Below, piece by piece: positions 25,888 to 35,428 of a stretch of DNA of 64,000 nt. Numbering within the stretch: the stretch's first letter is position 1; the number at the start of each line of letters is the position of its first letter. Source of the stretch: Brevinematales bacterium (GTDB lineage: Bacteria > Spirochaetota > Brevinematia > DTOW01); NCBI GenBank assembly GCA_026415355.1, contig JAOAHF010000003.1, positions 62,001-126,000 on the forward strand, given 5' to 3'. A program made the position numbers and the translations under genes. The notes below the pieces were generated by a model. It ran no database searches. It worked only from the letters and a program-made list of their open reading frames with translations, and had not been told where the DNA came from.

Positions 25888-26466
25888 CTACGGTCTGTTT
25901 ATGATATTAGTATCCGTAACAGATAATATATTGTAAAATGTTTTTCTATATGTTGAATTCGCCAAATTTACTAACTCAGATGCCTTTTTGAAATCTGTTT
26001 TGAAAAGACTTATTTTCGACAAGCTCCTTCTAGCCTCATCAAGATATAGAAATGAATTAGCTTCATCATTTACTAAAGCATATGAAATTGACAGTGCAAC
26101 CATAAGTTCAATGTAATTTAGAGTATATACCTTCTTCTTGTCCATATTTTTGTGCACTGTTAGAGCATTTGTTCCATAGTTCAACGACAATGAATGAATG
26201 CCTCTTAAAGCATATATTAGAGACATTCTTGAAAGGGATACAAAGTCACTAGGGAAAGCATTCAAAACTCTTTCATAATATTTAAGCGATGCTACTTTTG
26301 AATTTTCGAATACCATGTCTGCTATTGCTCTGTACGTTAAATATTCATCGTATTTATTTATATCTTTCTCTTCTACCTCTATTCCATTTATGGTTAGCTT
26401 TTTGGGATAGAGATCAAATGCACTAAAGAAGATTAATACTATTACAAAAAATATTCTCAATCGCAT
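25888..26466 (-). CDS. Secreted TPR-like hypothetical protein
   Basis: A 192-residue exported protein with a signal peptide (MRLRIFFVIVLIFFSAFDLYP). The mature part is helical and resembles tetratricopeptide-type repeats: pairs of helices such as VASLKYYERVLNAFPSDF followed by SLSRMSLIYALRGIHSL, and a third pair near YIELMVALSISYALVND. TPR-like proteins usually bind other proteins; nothing more specific can be said. It is a single gene, divergent from the zinc transporter operon. The 210-bp region between them holds the predicted znuA promoter. Confidence 0.5.
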   Translation of the reverse strand: MRLRIFFVIVLIFFSAFDLYPKKLTINGIEVEEKDINKYDEYLTYRAIADMVFENSKVASLKYYERVLNAFPSDFVSLSRMSLIYALRGIHSLSLNYGTNALTVHKNMDKKKVYTLNYIELMVALSISYALVNDEANSFLYLDEARRSLSKISLFKTDFKKASELVNLANSTYRKTFYNILSVTDTNIINRP

Positions 26467-26602
26467 TATTTATATTATCGCAAGTGTATGAGTATTCATA
26501 ACTATAAATCTAATAAATAGACGAGTTTAAAACTTAAATCCCGTCTCTTGTGATAGTTTGGAATATTCCATCTATTTCGAACTTCATCAGCACTTAAGAC
26601 AC

Positions 26603-26632
26603 TTGATTGAAACATGTAAGTATTTGTATATT
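26603..26632 (+). promoter_or_regulatory. Predicted sigma-70 promoter of the znuACB operon
   Basis: TTGATT (26603-26608), 18-bp spacer, TATATT (26627-26632), 44 nt before the znuA ATG. A Zur-type operator was looked for and not clearly seen. Confidence 0.35.
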
Positions 26633-26676
26633 ATATTACATACCCTTCCATAGGATGTAGATATAGGGGGCATTAT

Positions 26677-27546
26677 ATGACAAAAAAGGTAACTACTGTT
26701 GCTTTAGTACTGCTATTTTGTCCATTTGGGTTTTCCTCCAAAACGGATATTTTGATAACAACAATACAACCTATTAAGTGGTTAATTGACAGAATAGTTG
26801 TAGATAAATTTGAAGTTATTTCTGTTGTTAGTAAAGGTAAAGATTATCATACGATTGAAATTCAACCCTCCTTAGTTGCAAAGTTAAGCAAAGCTAGAGC
26901 TTATTTTTCGATTGGTCTGGGAGACTCTGAAAAGGGTTTAATTATGCTTATAAAAAATTCAAATCCTAGTTTAGAAGATATAGATATATCTGAAGGTATA
27001 AACAAAATAATGGTCAAGCATCATCACAGTCATGATAAAGCATGTCAAAAGAATCAAATTGGCATTGATCCTCATATGTGGCTCTCGCCAAAAAATATGA
27101 AGATTATGGCAAAGAATGTCTTTGAAAGATTATCAAAGATGGATCCAGATAACATAGAATTTTATAGGTTAAACTATGAAAAGTTAATCAGAGATTTAGA
27201 TAAACTAGATGAATATCTAACAGTAACCCTAAAACCTTTTAGGGGTAAGAGATTTCTAGTTTTTCATTCTGTCTTTAAATATTTTGAGAGAGATTACGGT
27301 GTTGTAGAAATGTCAATCGAAACAGAAGGCAAGGAAATATCCCCGAGAGAATTAACCAAAATAGTCAACGAAGCAAAAAAACACAAAATAAACGTAGTTT
27401 TTGTACAGTCGGGATTTTCTCAAAAGAGTGCTATTACAGTTGCTAGTCAAATAGGCGGAAAAGTTATCGAGATAGATCACGTTGATTATGATTACTTGAA
27501 TAACATGCGAAAAATTGCTAACCTCATAAGGGGAAGTTATAATTAG
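26677..27546 (+). CDS. znuA: Metal ABC transporter substrate-binding protein, ZnuA-like
   Basis: Periplasmic binding protein of a zinc or manganese importer (cluster A-I family). A signal peptide spans about 1-21. Metal ligands are likely His58 (KDYHTIEIQPS), His133 (IDPHMWLSP) and His197 (LVFHSVFKYFERDYG), with an acidic residue near the C-terminus. A short histidine-rich loop (HHHSHD, 115-120) precedes the second ligand, as in ZnuA; it points to zinc rather than manganese. It is the first of three genes in the order binding protein, ATPase, permease. AGGGGG at about 26664 serves as ribosome binding site. Confidence 0.85.
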   Translation: MTKKVTTVALVLLFCPFGFSSKTDILITTIQPIKWLIDRIVVDKFEVISVVSKGKDYHTIEIQPSLVAKLSKARAYFSIGLGDSEKGLIMLIKNSNPSLEDIDISEGINKIMVKHHHSHDKACQKNQIGIDPHMWLSPKNMKIMAKNVFERLSKMDPDNIEFYRLNYEKLIRDLDKLDEYLTVTLKPFRGKRFLVFHSVFKYFERDYGVVEMSIETEGKEISPRELTKIVNEAKKHKINVVFVQSGFSQKSAITVASQIGGKVIEIDHVDYDYLNNMRKIANLIRGSYN

Positions 27547-27556
27547 ATTTCAGAAT

Positions 27557-28282
27557 ATGATAGATGCATTAGTTTTTGAAAATGTCTTCTTTGGATATAA
27601 TTCTAACTTTATTTTGTCTAATGTGAGTTTTAGGATAAAAGAGGGAGAATTCGTAACCGTAGTTGGACCTAATGGATCTGGTAAAACCACACTTATAAAG
27701 CTACTCATAGGTATACTAAAACCTAATCTTGGAACCATAAGGGTGTATGGAAAGAAACCAAAAGAATTGAATGGAATATTTGGTTATGTACCACAAGCCA
27801 GCAACTTTGATATACAGTTTCCGATCACAGTTGAAGAAACAGTGCTAGGTGGACTAGTAAAACCATTCGGCTTTGTATCAAACAAAGATATAAATAAAGT
27901 CTATGAATTACTCGATACATTGGGAATATTAGAATACAGAAATGAACACTTGTTTTCGCTATCAGGAGGACAACAGCAGAGAGTCCTCCTAGCTAGAGCT
28001 TTGGTATCTTCTCCTTCCATACTTATACTCGATGAACCTTCGTCTAATATTGATCATGAGGGTGAAGAAATTATAGGAGAAACACTGAAAAAACTAAAAG
28101 GCACAAAAACCATAATTGTAATAACCCATGATACTGGTTTTGTCAACAATCTTACAGATAAAACACTATGCGTGAATAACGGTAGAGTAGTTGAACATCA
28201 TATTTCTCCTGAAGAAGCATTAGCTACCATGTTTGGACATAGGAAAGAAGATAAAATGGTAGTACATAAAAACACCGTATAA
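27557..28282 (+). CDS. znuC: Metal ABC transporter ATP-binding protein, ZnuC-like
   Basis: ATPase subunit of the metal importer, 241 residues. Walker A is GPNGSGKTT at 37-45, the ABC signature LSGGQQQR at 135-142, Walker B ILILDEP at 155-161, and the switch histidine follows in VITHDTGF. The Q loop is at about residue 80 (GYVPQ). It begins 10 bp after znuA and ends 10 bp before znuB. Metal choice is set by the binding protein, which looks zinc-type. Confidence 0.92.
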   Translation: MIDALVFENVFFGYNSNFILSNVSFRIKEGEFVTVVGPNGSGKTTLIKLLIGILKPNLGTIRVYGKKPKELNGIFGYVPQASNFDIQFPITVEETVLGGLVKPFGFVSNKDINKVYELLDTLGILEYRNEHLFSLSGGQQQRVLLARALVSSPSILILDEPSSNIDHEGEEIIGETLKKLKGTKTIIVITHDTGFVNNLTDKTLCVNNGRVVEHHISPEEALATMFGHRKEDKMVVHKNTV

Positions 28283-28292
28283 AGGAGGGTTG

Positions 28293-29150
28293 ATGAATTT
28301 TTTTAATACTTTATTTTCTTCAGATATTTCTTTCTTAAGAAACGCAATTTTGGTTTCATTGATTTCAAGTTTTCCTATAGGAGTAGTGGGTGCTTTTGTA
28401 GTCGCAAATAGAATGACTTATATAGCAGGTGCTATAAGTCATTCTGTTATAGGTGGAGTTGGAATTGCTTTATATCTTGCAACTGTTTTTGGTATTGAAT
28501 TTTTAACTCCATCTATTGGTATTTGGGTTTTTGCAATTATTTCGGGACTTATTATAAGCTTCTTCTACGTCTGGAACAGGGAAAGAATCGATACTGCTAT
28601 TAGCATTGTATGGGTAGCTGGTATGTCACTTGGAATTATGTTTGCCTACTTTACTCCAAGATATTCAGATTTGAACAGTTATCTTTTTGGTAATATATTA
28701 CTTATATCAACTAGTGACATTACAAGTATTGCAATATTTTCTTTTATCACAACACTAGTTGCGATGATATTTTATCATCAGCTTTTGATCGTAAGTTTTG
28801 ATAGAGACTTTTCTATGATCAGGGGTGTCAATCCTAATTTATTTTTAACACTTATCATAGTATTAGTATCAATCGTGGTAGTTCTTATGATAAAAATGGT
28901 CGGTACAATTTTATCAATAGCATTAATAGCACTTCCATCAGCTACTGCTAATTTAATTACAAAACGTATGAAAGAAATAATACCAATTTCAATAGTTATA
29001 ACTACAATATCTCAATTTTTAGGTATCTACTTAAGCTTTGAATTAGATACCCCAACAGGGGTAACTATAACACTAACTTTAGTTTTTATATATGTTGCTA
29101 CCGTAATATTCAAGCTATTCATAAATCGTTTAAACTCACCAAAAGTCTGA
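28293..29150 (+). CDS. znuB: Metal ABC transporter permease, ZnuB-like
   Basis: Integral membrane permease of the ABC-3 family. About eight hydrophobic segments run from residue 15 to 280. Family segments are visible: FPIGVVGAFVVANRMTYIAGAISHSVIGGVG near the start (coupling loop) and MIKMVGTILSIALIALPSATANLITKRM in the second half. The start is the ATG at 28293; the TTG at 28290 lies too close to the ribosome binding site AGGAGG (28283-28288). It is the last gene of the operon. The region from 29151 to the HDAC-like gene's stop at 29283 shows nothing clear. Confidence 0.9.
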   Translation: MNFFNTLFSSDISFLRNAILVSLISSFPIGVVGAFVVANRMTYIAGAISHSVIGGVGIALYLATVFGIEFLTPSIGIWVFAIISGLIISFFYVWNRERIDTAISIVWVAGMSLGIMFAYFTPRYSDLNSYLFGNILLISTSDITSIAIFSFITTLVAMIFYHQLLIVSFDRDFSMIRGVNPNLFLTLIIVLVSIVVVLMIKMVGTILSIALIALPSATANLITKRMKEIIPISIVITTISQFLGIYLSFELDTPTGVTITLTLVFIYVATVIFKLFINRLNSPKV

Positions 29151-29282
29151 ATTTTAGAATTGTTTTCAAACTTTTTGACATAAGAAGTGTGAAAATCAAA
29201 TTTCTAACAATAACAATATATCTTAGCTAGATGTTAGTAGATTTCCTACAACGTTAAGACCTAATAACTTTTAGCTAGAAGT

Positions 29283-30332
29283 TTATATTATACTCCAGTA
29301 GTTATTTATATATCTATAGAAGTTATAAAACACTGTTTCAACTACAGTAGATATGTTTGGTTTAATTATATTTTCTTCTGATGTACATATTAACTCTTCG
29401 ATCACGTTATAAATTACTGAGGGCAAAGTATCTGTATTATATCCACCTTCAAGTATAAACACTATCCTACCATTACTAGAAGATTTGACTAGTACATTTG
29501 AAATATGTCTAAAACCAGTTTCTGTTAACGTCATACCACCAAGAGGATCTGAATAATGTGCATCAAATCCCGCAGAAACTATAATAAACTCAGGTTCAAA
29601 TTTATTTAGTATCCTAGATATTATGTTTGTATAGATGTACGCATAATCGTTATCACCAGTTCCCTCAGGAAGTGGTATATTCACAGTAAATCCTATACCC
29701 TCGCTTTTACCTATTTGGTTATAAAAGCCTGTTCCTGGATAGAAGGGATATCGATGAGTTGAAATGTATAAAACTTTGTCGGATTCGTAAAATATGTCTT
29801 GAGTTCCATTACCATGATGAACATCAAAATCAACTATAGCAACTCTCGAAAGATTGTAGTTTTTTATTAGAAATTCTGCACATATACTCGCATTATTGAA
29901 TATACAGAAACCCATAGCTTTATCTCGTGTTGCATGGTGTCCTGGAGGTCTAGATAAAACGAAAGCGTTATTTAATCTACCTTCAACAACCTCCATTACT
30001 GCCTTAATTCCTAAACTTACCGAAAGTATGGCTACATCTACACTGTTCCTACCCAAGACTGTGTCTGGATCCAAAAACACTTCAGAACTTATATTTTTAT
30101 ATCTTAGGATAAAATTAACATACTCTTTCTTATGAACTAGTTCGAGTACTTCTTCAGAAATCATATCATCAGAAGTTATAAATTGCACTCTACCTGCCAA
30201 TAAGTTTCTCAATTTAAGATAAGTTTTTCTAGTTCTATCCGGAGATTCAATATGTGATATGTTTTCTAAGTGTTTTTCAAGAAATTCGTTATAGAATAAA
30301 CCAGTTTTGTTCACTGGAATTATTTTTGACAT
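29283..30332 (-). CDS. Histone deacetylase-like amidohydrolase (AcuC/AphA family)
   Basis: Zinc-dependent deacetylase of the HDAC superfamily; bacterial relatives act on acetylated proteins, acetoin-related substrates or acetylpolyamines. The active-site motifs are intact: SRPPGHHAT (catalytic histidine pair), the zinc ligands in DFDVHHGNGT and SAGFDAHYSDPLGG, and the C-terminal LEGGYN. I start at the ATG at 30332; two TTG codons at 30371 and 30368 would add 13 residues and have no ribosome binding site. Acetylpolyamine or protein substrates are both possible; SpeD at 51490 shows that polyamines are made, which makes the former worth testing. Confidence 0.85.
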   Translation of the reverse strand: MSKIIPVNKTGLFYNEFLEKHLENISHIESPDRTRKTYLKLRNLLAGRVQFITSDDMISEEVLELVHKKEYVNFILRYKNISSEVFLDPDTVLGRNSVDVAILSVSLGIKAVMEVVEGRLNNAFVLSRPPGHHATRDKAMGFCIFNNASICAEFLIKNYNLSRVAIVDFDVHHGNGTQDIFYESDKVLYISTHRYPFYPGTGFYNQIGKSEGIGFTVNIPLPEGTGDNDYAYIYTNIISRILNKFEPEFIIVSAGFDAHYSDPLGGMTLTETGFRHISNVLVKSSSNGRIVFILEGGYNTDTLPSVIYNVIEELICTSEENIIKPNISTVVETVFYNFYRYINNYWSII

Positions 30333-30399
30333 GGTATCAGTGTAAAACACAATGTTATACTCTATCAACAAAAAACTGAAGCTTTATCAAAAGCTTTGT

Positions 30400-31110
30400 A
30401 TTTTTTGCAAAATAATACTCTGAACACCTATAAAAAACTTTCTTAAAATCTCTACTACCTACTCAACCGACACTGCATTATTAGCTATGACTATGATTTG
30501 TAGATAACTTATCTCCTCTACATACTACTATACTTTTCTAAAAATTCTCATACGATAAATCCCTTCAATATTCCAATCTCTATACCTAACATTAAATATC
30601 TGCTTATTCAGATTGCTTTCCATCTCTCTACACCAACATTACTTATATTAGCTCCTATTAGAACTTCTCTCCAATCATACTCAACATCTTAAATACCCCA
30701 AAAGATAACTCAATTTCTTACAATACAATAAACTCCTACCTTATTTCACAACCACTTAACAGCATCATGTTAACATTGGAATACTATTACATATCTTTCT
30801 TGTACATATTACTAAAGTCTGAAACATATATCCATCTCTTATTTCTTAACACACCAACGTATTTTTGATATTTTCTATTACTTTCCATTCTAATAACTAG
30901 TACACCTTCTCTAAGAGTCTCTCCATCAAATGACTTTATCATAGTACTACTCAAAATTCCAACTTCAAACATATCCAATGCTTTCACAAACTCTCCCATC
31001 AGCTTATCTAATTTTTTCTCTAACTAATTTCTATAGTACCTTACAAACTTCAGTTATTCCAGAAGGAAATCTAAAGACAACAGACTTACCCGGACTTCTT
31101 AACAATTACA
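30400..31110 (-). pseudogene. Decayed protein-coding stretch, unknown family
   Basis: The gap 30372-31155 has no intact gene. The minus strand shows coding-like pieces: VVFRFPSGITEVCKVL at about 31091-31032 ends at a stop, then an open frame of 70 codons (30999-30787) with GETLREGVLVIRMESNRKYQKYVGVL and SDFSNMYKKDM lies in another frame, and a shorter piece (ESNLNKQIFNVRYRDWNIEG) follows near 30600. No ribosome binding site precedes the 70-codon frame. It is most likely a broken gene rather than a small real one. No family was recognised. Confidence 0.4.
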
Positions 31111-31155
31111 AATATACTTAAATAATCGAGTATGTCTGTACATTTACGTACTACC

Positions 31156-32904
31156 TTAAAGGCTATCTTGCTGCTGGAATAGATATCTCTTGATTTTTCT
31201 TGTAGATGTTTTCGGTAATTCCTCCGTTAGTATTTTATACGATTTTATCTTTTTGTAGTCTGGAAGGCTTGAGTTAACATCTTTTACTATATTATCTATT
31301 ATTTTTTCGATTTCTTCATAGGATATCTTACTAACAGGTGTTTCTCTCACAAATTCTATATAGTTGAAATCCGGAACTATATAAGCGAATACCTCCTCTC
31401 CTATTGCCTCATCTTTATTTATCTTCTTTCCAACAACCAAACTTTCAAGTATATACGGAGATTCATTAAGTTTTTCTTCTATTTCTTCCGGATATACATT
31501 CTTACCGCCATGTGTTACTATAACATTCTTTATTCTACCAGTTATATATACATACCCTTCTTCATCTATGTATCCTAAATCTCCTGTCCTTAAATACCCG
31601 TTTACAAGTGTTTCTTTAGTTGCTTCAGGATTCTTGTAATAACCTGCCATTACATTAGGTCCTTTTATAAGGATTTCTCCATTACCATCTTGATTTGGTG
31701 AATCAATAACTATTTCAACCCCCGGTAAGGGTTTACCTACTGACTTATTTTTAGGTTTCTCATAAGGATTAAGCGTAGCAACGGGAGCACATTCTGTAAG
31801 TCCATATCCTTGTAATATATTAAATCCCATTAACTCCATAAGGTTTGCTACTCTTTCTGGTAATGGTGCAGCACCCGATATAAACAACTCTATCGATGAT
31901 AAACCTGCTTTCTTCCTAACTATTGAAAGCAACCTTTTACTTATCTTATTACTATTTGTTACAGTCTTTGAAACAGTAGCAAAGAAAAACAAAGTTTTAA
32001 CAAAAGTCTTCAAAACCAATCCCGATTTATCTATTTTTCTCAATATACCATCAGCTATCTTCTCAAGGAAAAGGGGTACAACTAACATTTTGTTTATTTT
32101 TTGTCTCGATACTATATCTAGAACAATCCTAGGATTAAGGGAAGGAGAATAAACTATTGAAACTCCTCCGTGCAGAGCCGTATAAAGTCCTGCTGTTGAC
32201 TCATAAGTATGATTAAGCGGTAGTATCGAAAGTAGTTTATCTTTTGGGCTAATTCTAGCCAAAGGAGGCATAACACTAACCTCGAACATTATGTTTCTAT
32301 GTGTCAACATAACACCTTTGGATAACCCAGTAGTACCAGATGTATAAACTATTTCAAAAAGATCATCTGGTGAAACTTCATTATATTTTTTAATCTCCTT
32401 ATCTCCGTATTCTTCTACTATACTACCTAATGAAATAATTTTCTTCCTTTTTGGAGTACCATCTATAAGTATGACTTCATAATCTTCAAGATTAACTTCT
32501 TCTTCAACATAAGAATACATTTTTTGAGATACAATCAACACTTTACTTTCCGAATGTTCTAATATCATCTTTATTTCGTTAGGAGACATCCTAACATCAA
32601 CAGGTACCAAAACAAAACCGTTATACACAACTCCTAAAGCACATAATCCCCATTCCGCTCTATTTTCAGATATTAGAGCAACTTTATCACCCTTCTTCAA
32701 TTTAAGAACATTTGTCAAATAGTAAGATATAGCCTTTGCATAAAGTTTTATATCCGAATACGTATACCATATATATTCCTCAAGGTTATCTTCAGAAACT
32801 GGCATACCAAGAGCTCTTTTATCTTGATACCTTTCAGATATGTAATCAACAAATTCTCTAGCATTTAAAAATTTTATATCCGGCTCAACATTACTTATAC
32901 TCAT
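31156..32904 (-). CDS. Long-chain acyl-CoA synthetase, AMP-binding
   Basis: ATP-dependent ligase that activates fatty acids to acyl-CoA through an acyl-adenylate. Motifs in order: the P-loop YTSGTTGLSKG at about 195-205, LPLNHTYES, the QGYGLTECAPV segment, and LRTGDLGYIDEEGYVYITGR with the hinge and ATP-contacting aspartate. The end has KTSTRKIKRYLF with the lysine-rich catalytic C-terminus. At 582 residues it is in the FadD/FACL range. AGGAGG 6 nt before the ATG at 32904 decides that start over one at 32922. It lies in a gene desert on both sides, with relic DNA flanking it. Confidence 0.9.
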   Translation of the reverse strand: MSISNVEPDIKFLNAREFVDYISERYQDKRALGMPVSEDNLEEYIWYTYSDIKLYAKAISYYLTNVLKLKKGDKVALISENRAEWGLCALGVVYNGFVLVPVDVRMSPNEIKMILEHSESKVLIVSQKMYSYVEEEVNLEDYEVILIDGTPKRKKIISLGSIVEEYGDKEIKKYNEVSPDDLFEIVYTSGTTGLSKGVMLTHRNIMFEVSVMPPLARISPKDKLLSILPLNHTYESTAGLYTALHGGVSIVYSPSLNPRIVLDIVSRQKINKMLVVPLFLEKIADGILRKIDKSGLVLKTFVKTLFFFATVSKTVTNSNKISKRLLSIVRKKAGLSSIELFISGAAPLPERVANLMELMGFNILQGYGLTECAPVATLNPYEKPKNKSVGKPLPGVEIVIDSPNQDGNGEILIKGPNVMAGYYKNPEATKETLVNGYLRTGDLGYIDEEGYVYITGRIKNVIVTHGGKNVYPEEIEEKLNESPYILESLVVGKKINKDEAIGEEVFAYIVPDFNYIEFVRETPVSKISYEEIEKIIDNIVKDVNSSLPDYKKIKSYKILTEELPKTSTRKIKRYLFQQQDSL

Positions 32905-33010
32905 ACCTAACCTCCTTAACACATGAGATTTTAAAAATCTTCTATTTAAGTATCAAGATTGAAACAACTGAAGTTTGTAGTAGAGTTTGGTAAGAATTAA
33001 AGTGGGAAAA

Positions 33011-33035
33011 CTTCCTTTTACTAGGTAAAAGGAAG
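33011..33035 (-). terminator. Perfect 11-bp hairpin, terminator-like on the minus strand
   Basis: CTTCCTTTTAC-TAG-GTAAAAGGAAG is a perfect inverted repeat. Read on the minus strand it is followed by TTTT, as in an intrinsic terminator, and would end transcripts coming from mnmG (stop at 33533). On the plus strand no T run follows. It sits next to relic DNA, so it may instead mark the end of a lost element. Confidence 0.45.
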
Positions 33036-33051
33036 GCAAAAGGAGAGAAAT

Positions 33052-33500
33052 ATGAGTAATAGAAAAACTATAAATCACTTTATCAAAAACTTCCTATTTA
33101 ACTTTTCACATAAGATCTGGAAGAAGATAACAGAATTTCTTCTTTCAATCGTCTTTATAGGAATTTGATGATATCTAAGTGTATTTTTCAACAGCAGGAA
33201 GGGAAAGGTATGAGTTTGTGAGGGATTTGTTAGAGGTATTGGATGTTAAGATCATATAAAGGGTTGTTGTTAAGTGTTTTGATGATGATAGTAGGCATCT
33301 AGATGGATATATATACACTTCACTACTGGGTATAAAGAAAGAGCCTTAGTGTTTGCGGTATTTTAACATTGCCAAAGATACTCTTGTGAGGATATAGGAA
33401 GCGAGCTTATTGTGAATGAGAGGGAATTGAGTTGTCTTGAGGGTTTAAGTGATTAGATAAGGCAGACGTGGAGTATCTTGATCTCTTTGAAAATAAATCT
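33052..33500 (+). pseudogene. Decayed plus-strand gene, possible transposase relic
   Basis: After a good ribosome binding site (AGGAGAG) an ATG at 33052 opens a 38-codon frame (SNRKTINHFIKNF, EFLLSIVFIGI) that stops at 33166-33168. Further plus-strand pieces in other frames follow: ERYEFVRDLLEVLDVK (about 33203), HFTTGYKERALVFAV (about 33318), CEDIGSELIVNERELSCLEG (about 33390). Together they look like one protein gene broken by frameshifts. The short basic N-terminus and HFTTGYK piece recall insertion-sequence transposases, but I cannot assign a family and saw no terminal repeats. Confidence 0.35.
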
Positions 33501-33532
33501 TCTCTATAATATTCCTAAACCTAAAATTTAGC

Positions 33533-35428
33533 TTAACTTTTTATTGATTCTTTATAATAGTGTTTATCGAGATAGTTCATTATAGCTATTACTGCAGCAG
33601 GTGTTATACCAGAAATTCTAGAAGCTTGGTAGAGATTATAAGGTCTAAACTTTGACAACTTCTCTATAACTTCTCTCGAAAGAGACTTTACCTTACTGTA
33701 ATCGAAATCTTCAGGTATTCTGACATTTTCTAACTTCGACAACTTTCTCACAGATCTAATTTCCCTCTGAATGTAACCTTTGTATTTAACTTCTATCTGT
33801 ATATACTCTATGATATCATCTGGAAGATTATATGGTACATTATCAGAAAACTCGTACAAATACTCCCACTTAAATCCATTTTTAAGCAACATTTCTTCTA
33901 GAGTTGTAGGTTTAGTAATAGGTTGAAGACCTAACTCTACAAGTTTTTGGTTATTTTCCTTAGAAGGTGTTATATGTTCAGTTGAAAGCACATGTAAAAC
34001 TGATCTTATCATGTTATACTTATACTCAATATTCTCCCACATAAATCTTGGTAATAATCCAACTTGATATCCTATTCTTGAAAGCCTAAAAACAGCATTA
34101 TCTTCTCTTAGAAGAAGTCTATACTCTGCTCTTGATGTAAACATCCTGTATGGTTCATTCGTACCTTTAGTAGTAAGGTCATCAATAAGTACACCTATAT
34201 AACTTTCTGTTCTACTCAAGACTATTGGAGACTTTCCCATAACTTTGAGTGCCGAATTTATACCTGCAACTATACCTTGTGATGCTGCTTCTTCGTAACC
34301 TGTTGTACCATTTATTTGTCCTGCTAAAAACAAATTCTCAACTAATTTAGTTTCAAGAGTTGGGTATAACTGAGTTGGATCTACATAATCATGCTCAACA
34401 GCATAACCATATCTAGTTATTCTAACATTCTCGAGTCCTCTTATACTTCTCACAAAGCTAAGTTGAGTTTCGTAAGACAAACTAGTTGATATACCATTTG
34501 GATACCATTCATCAAACATCAAGCTTTCTGGTTCTATAAAGACATGGTGCCTATCCCTCTGGGAAAACTTAACTATTTTATCCTCTATGGAAGGACAATA
34601 TCTTACTCCTGTACCCTTTATCATGCCACTGTATAGCGGTGATGTATGAAGATTACTTAATATAATGTTATGAGTTGTCTCATTTGTATATGTTATATAT
34701 ACTTCTCTCTGTGGTTGTATTGGAAATCTTCTTCTATCAGTCCATATGGAGAACGGTTTAAAATTATAGTCAGTTTTTTGAACTTCCATAACTGAAAAAT
34801 CTATTGTCTTACCATCCAATCTAGGTGGAGTACCTGTTTTAAATCTACCGACGTTAAAGCCTAGAGATATAAACTGTTCGGATAATTCGCTAACAGGATT
34901 TTCACCCATTCTACCACCAGGAGTTGTAGCTTTACCCACAAAAAGTATTCCTCTCATAAAAGTCCCAGGCGTAATTACAACTGCTTTAGCATATATACGT
35001 TCACCGAATATAGTTTCTATACCTACTACCTTTCTACCTTCTACTAAGAGTCTTTTGACACTACCTTGTTTTACAACTAAGTTAGACTGAGAAAACACAA
35101 CACGTCTCATATAATCTCTATACTGGTACTTATCGATCTGTGCACGGGATGCTTTAACAGCAGGACCTCTTGAGTCATTAAGTATCCTAAACTGAATTCC
35201 TGTCTGGTCGGAAGCTTTTCCCATCTCACCACCTAGAGCATCAATCTCCCTAACTAAGTGTCCCTTAGCAGTTCCACCTATAGAAGGGTTACAAGACATC
35301 TGTCCTATTGTATCTATATTTAGAGTCAGAAGCAATGTAGGCACACCCATCCTTGCACTTGCTAAGGATGCTTCTATACCAGCATGCCCACCACCAACAA
35401 CTATTACTCCATATTCTTCTTTTATCAT
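33533..35428 (-). CDS. mnmG: tRNA uridine-34 modification enzyme MnmG (GidA)
   Basis: FAD enzyme that with MnmE modifies U34 in tRNAs reading split boxes (cmnm5U). The 631 residues are full length. It shows the FAD loop VVGGGHAGIEAS at about 10-21, the CNPSIGGTAKGHLVREIDALGG signature, GPAVKASRAQIDKYQYRDYM, and FKTGTPPRLDGKTIDF. The second GidA signature GQINGTTGYEEAASQG with the C-terminal helical domain follows. In many bacteria mnmG lies near the replication origin together with parA and parB, which also lie nearby here (40604-42278). MnmE and RsmG genes are not in the window. Confidence 0.96.
   Translation of the reverse strand: MIKEEYGVIVVGGGHAGIEASLASARMGVPTLLLTLNIDTIGQMSCNPSIGGTAKGHLVREIDALGGEMGKASDQTGIQFRILNDSRGPAVKASRAQIDKYQYRDYMRRVVFSQSNLVVKQGSVKRLLVEGRKVVGIETIFGERIYAKAVVITPGTFMRGILFVGKATTPGGRMGENPVSELSEQFISLGFNVGRFKTGTPPRLDGKTIDFSVMEVQKTDYNFKPFSIWTDRRRFPIQPQREVYITYTNETTHNIILSNLHTSPLYSGMIKGTGVRYCPSIEDKIVKFSQRDRHHVFIEPESLMFDEWYPNGISTSLSYETQLSFVRSIRGLENVRITRYGYAVEHDYVDPTQLYPTLETKLVENLFLAGQINGTTGYEEAASQGIVAGINSALKVMGKSPIVLSRTESYIGVLIDDLTTKGTNEPYRMFTSRAEYRLLLREDNAVFRLSRIGYQVGLLPRFMWENIEYKYNMIRSVLHVLSTEHITPSKENNQKLVELGLQPITKPTTLEEMLLKNGFKWEYLYEFSDNVPYNLPDDIIEYIQIEVKYKGYIQREIRSVRKLSKLENVRIPEDFDYSKVKSLSREVIEKLSKFRPYNLYQASRISGITPAAVIAIMNYLDKHYYKESIKS

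Noticed and set aside
29223-29279. Direct 9-bp repeat TTAGCTAGA at 29223 and 29271
   Set aside because: Short, only two copies, and not linked to any element.
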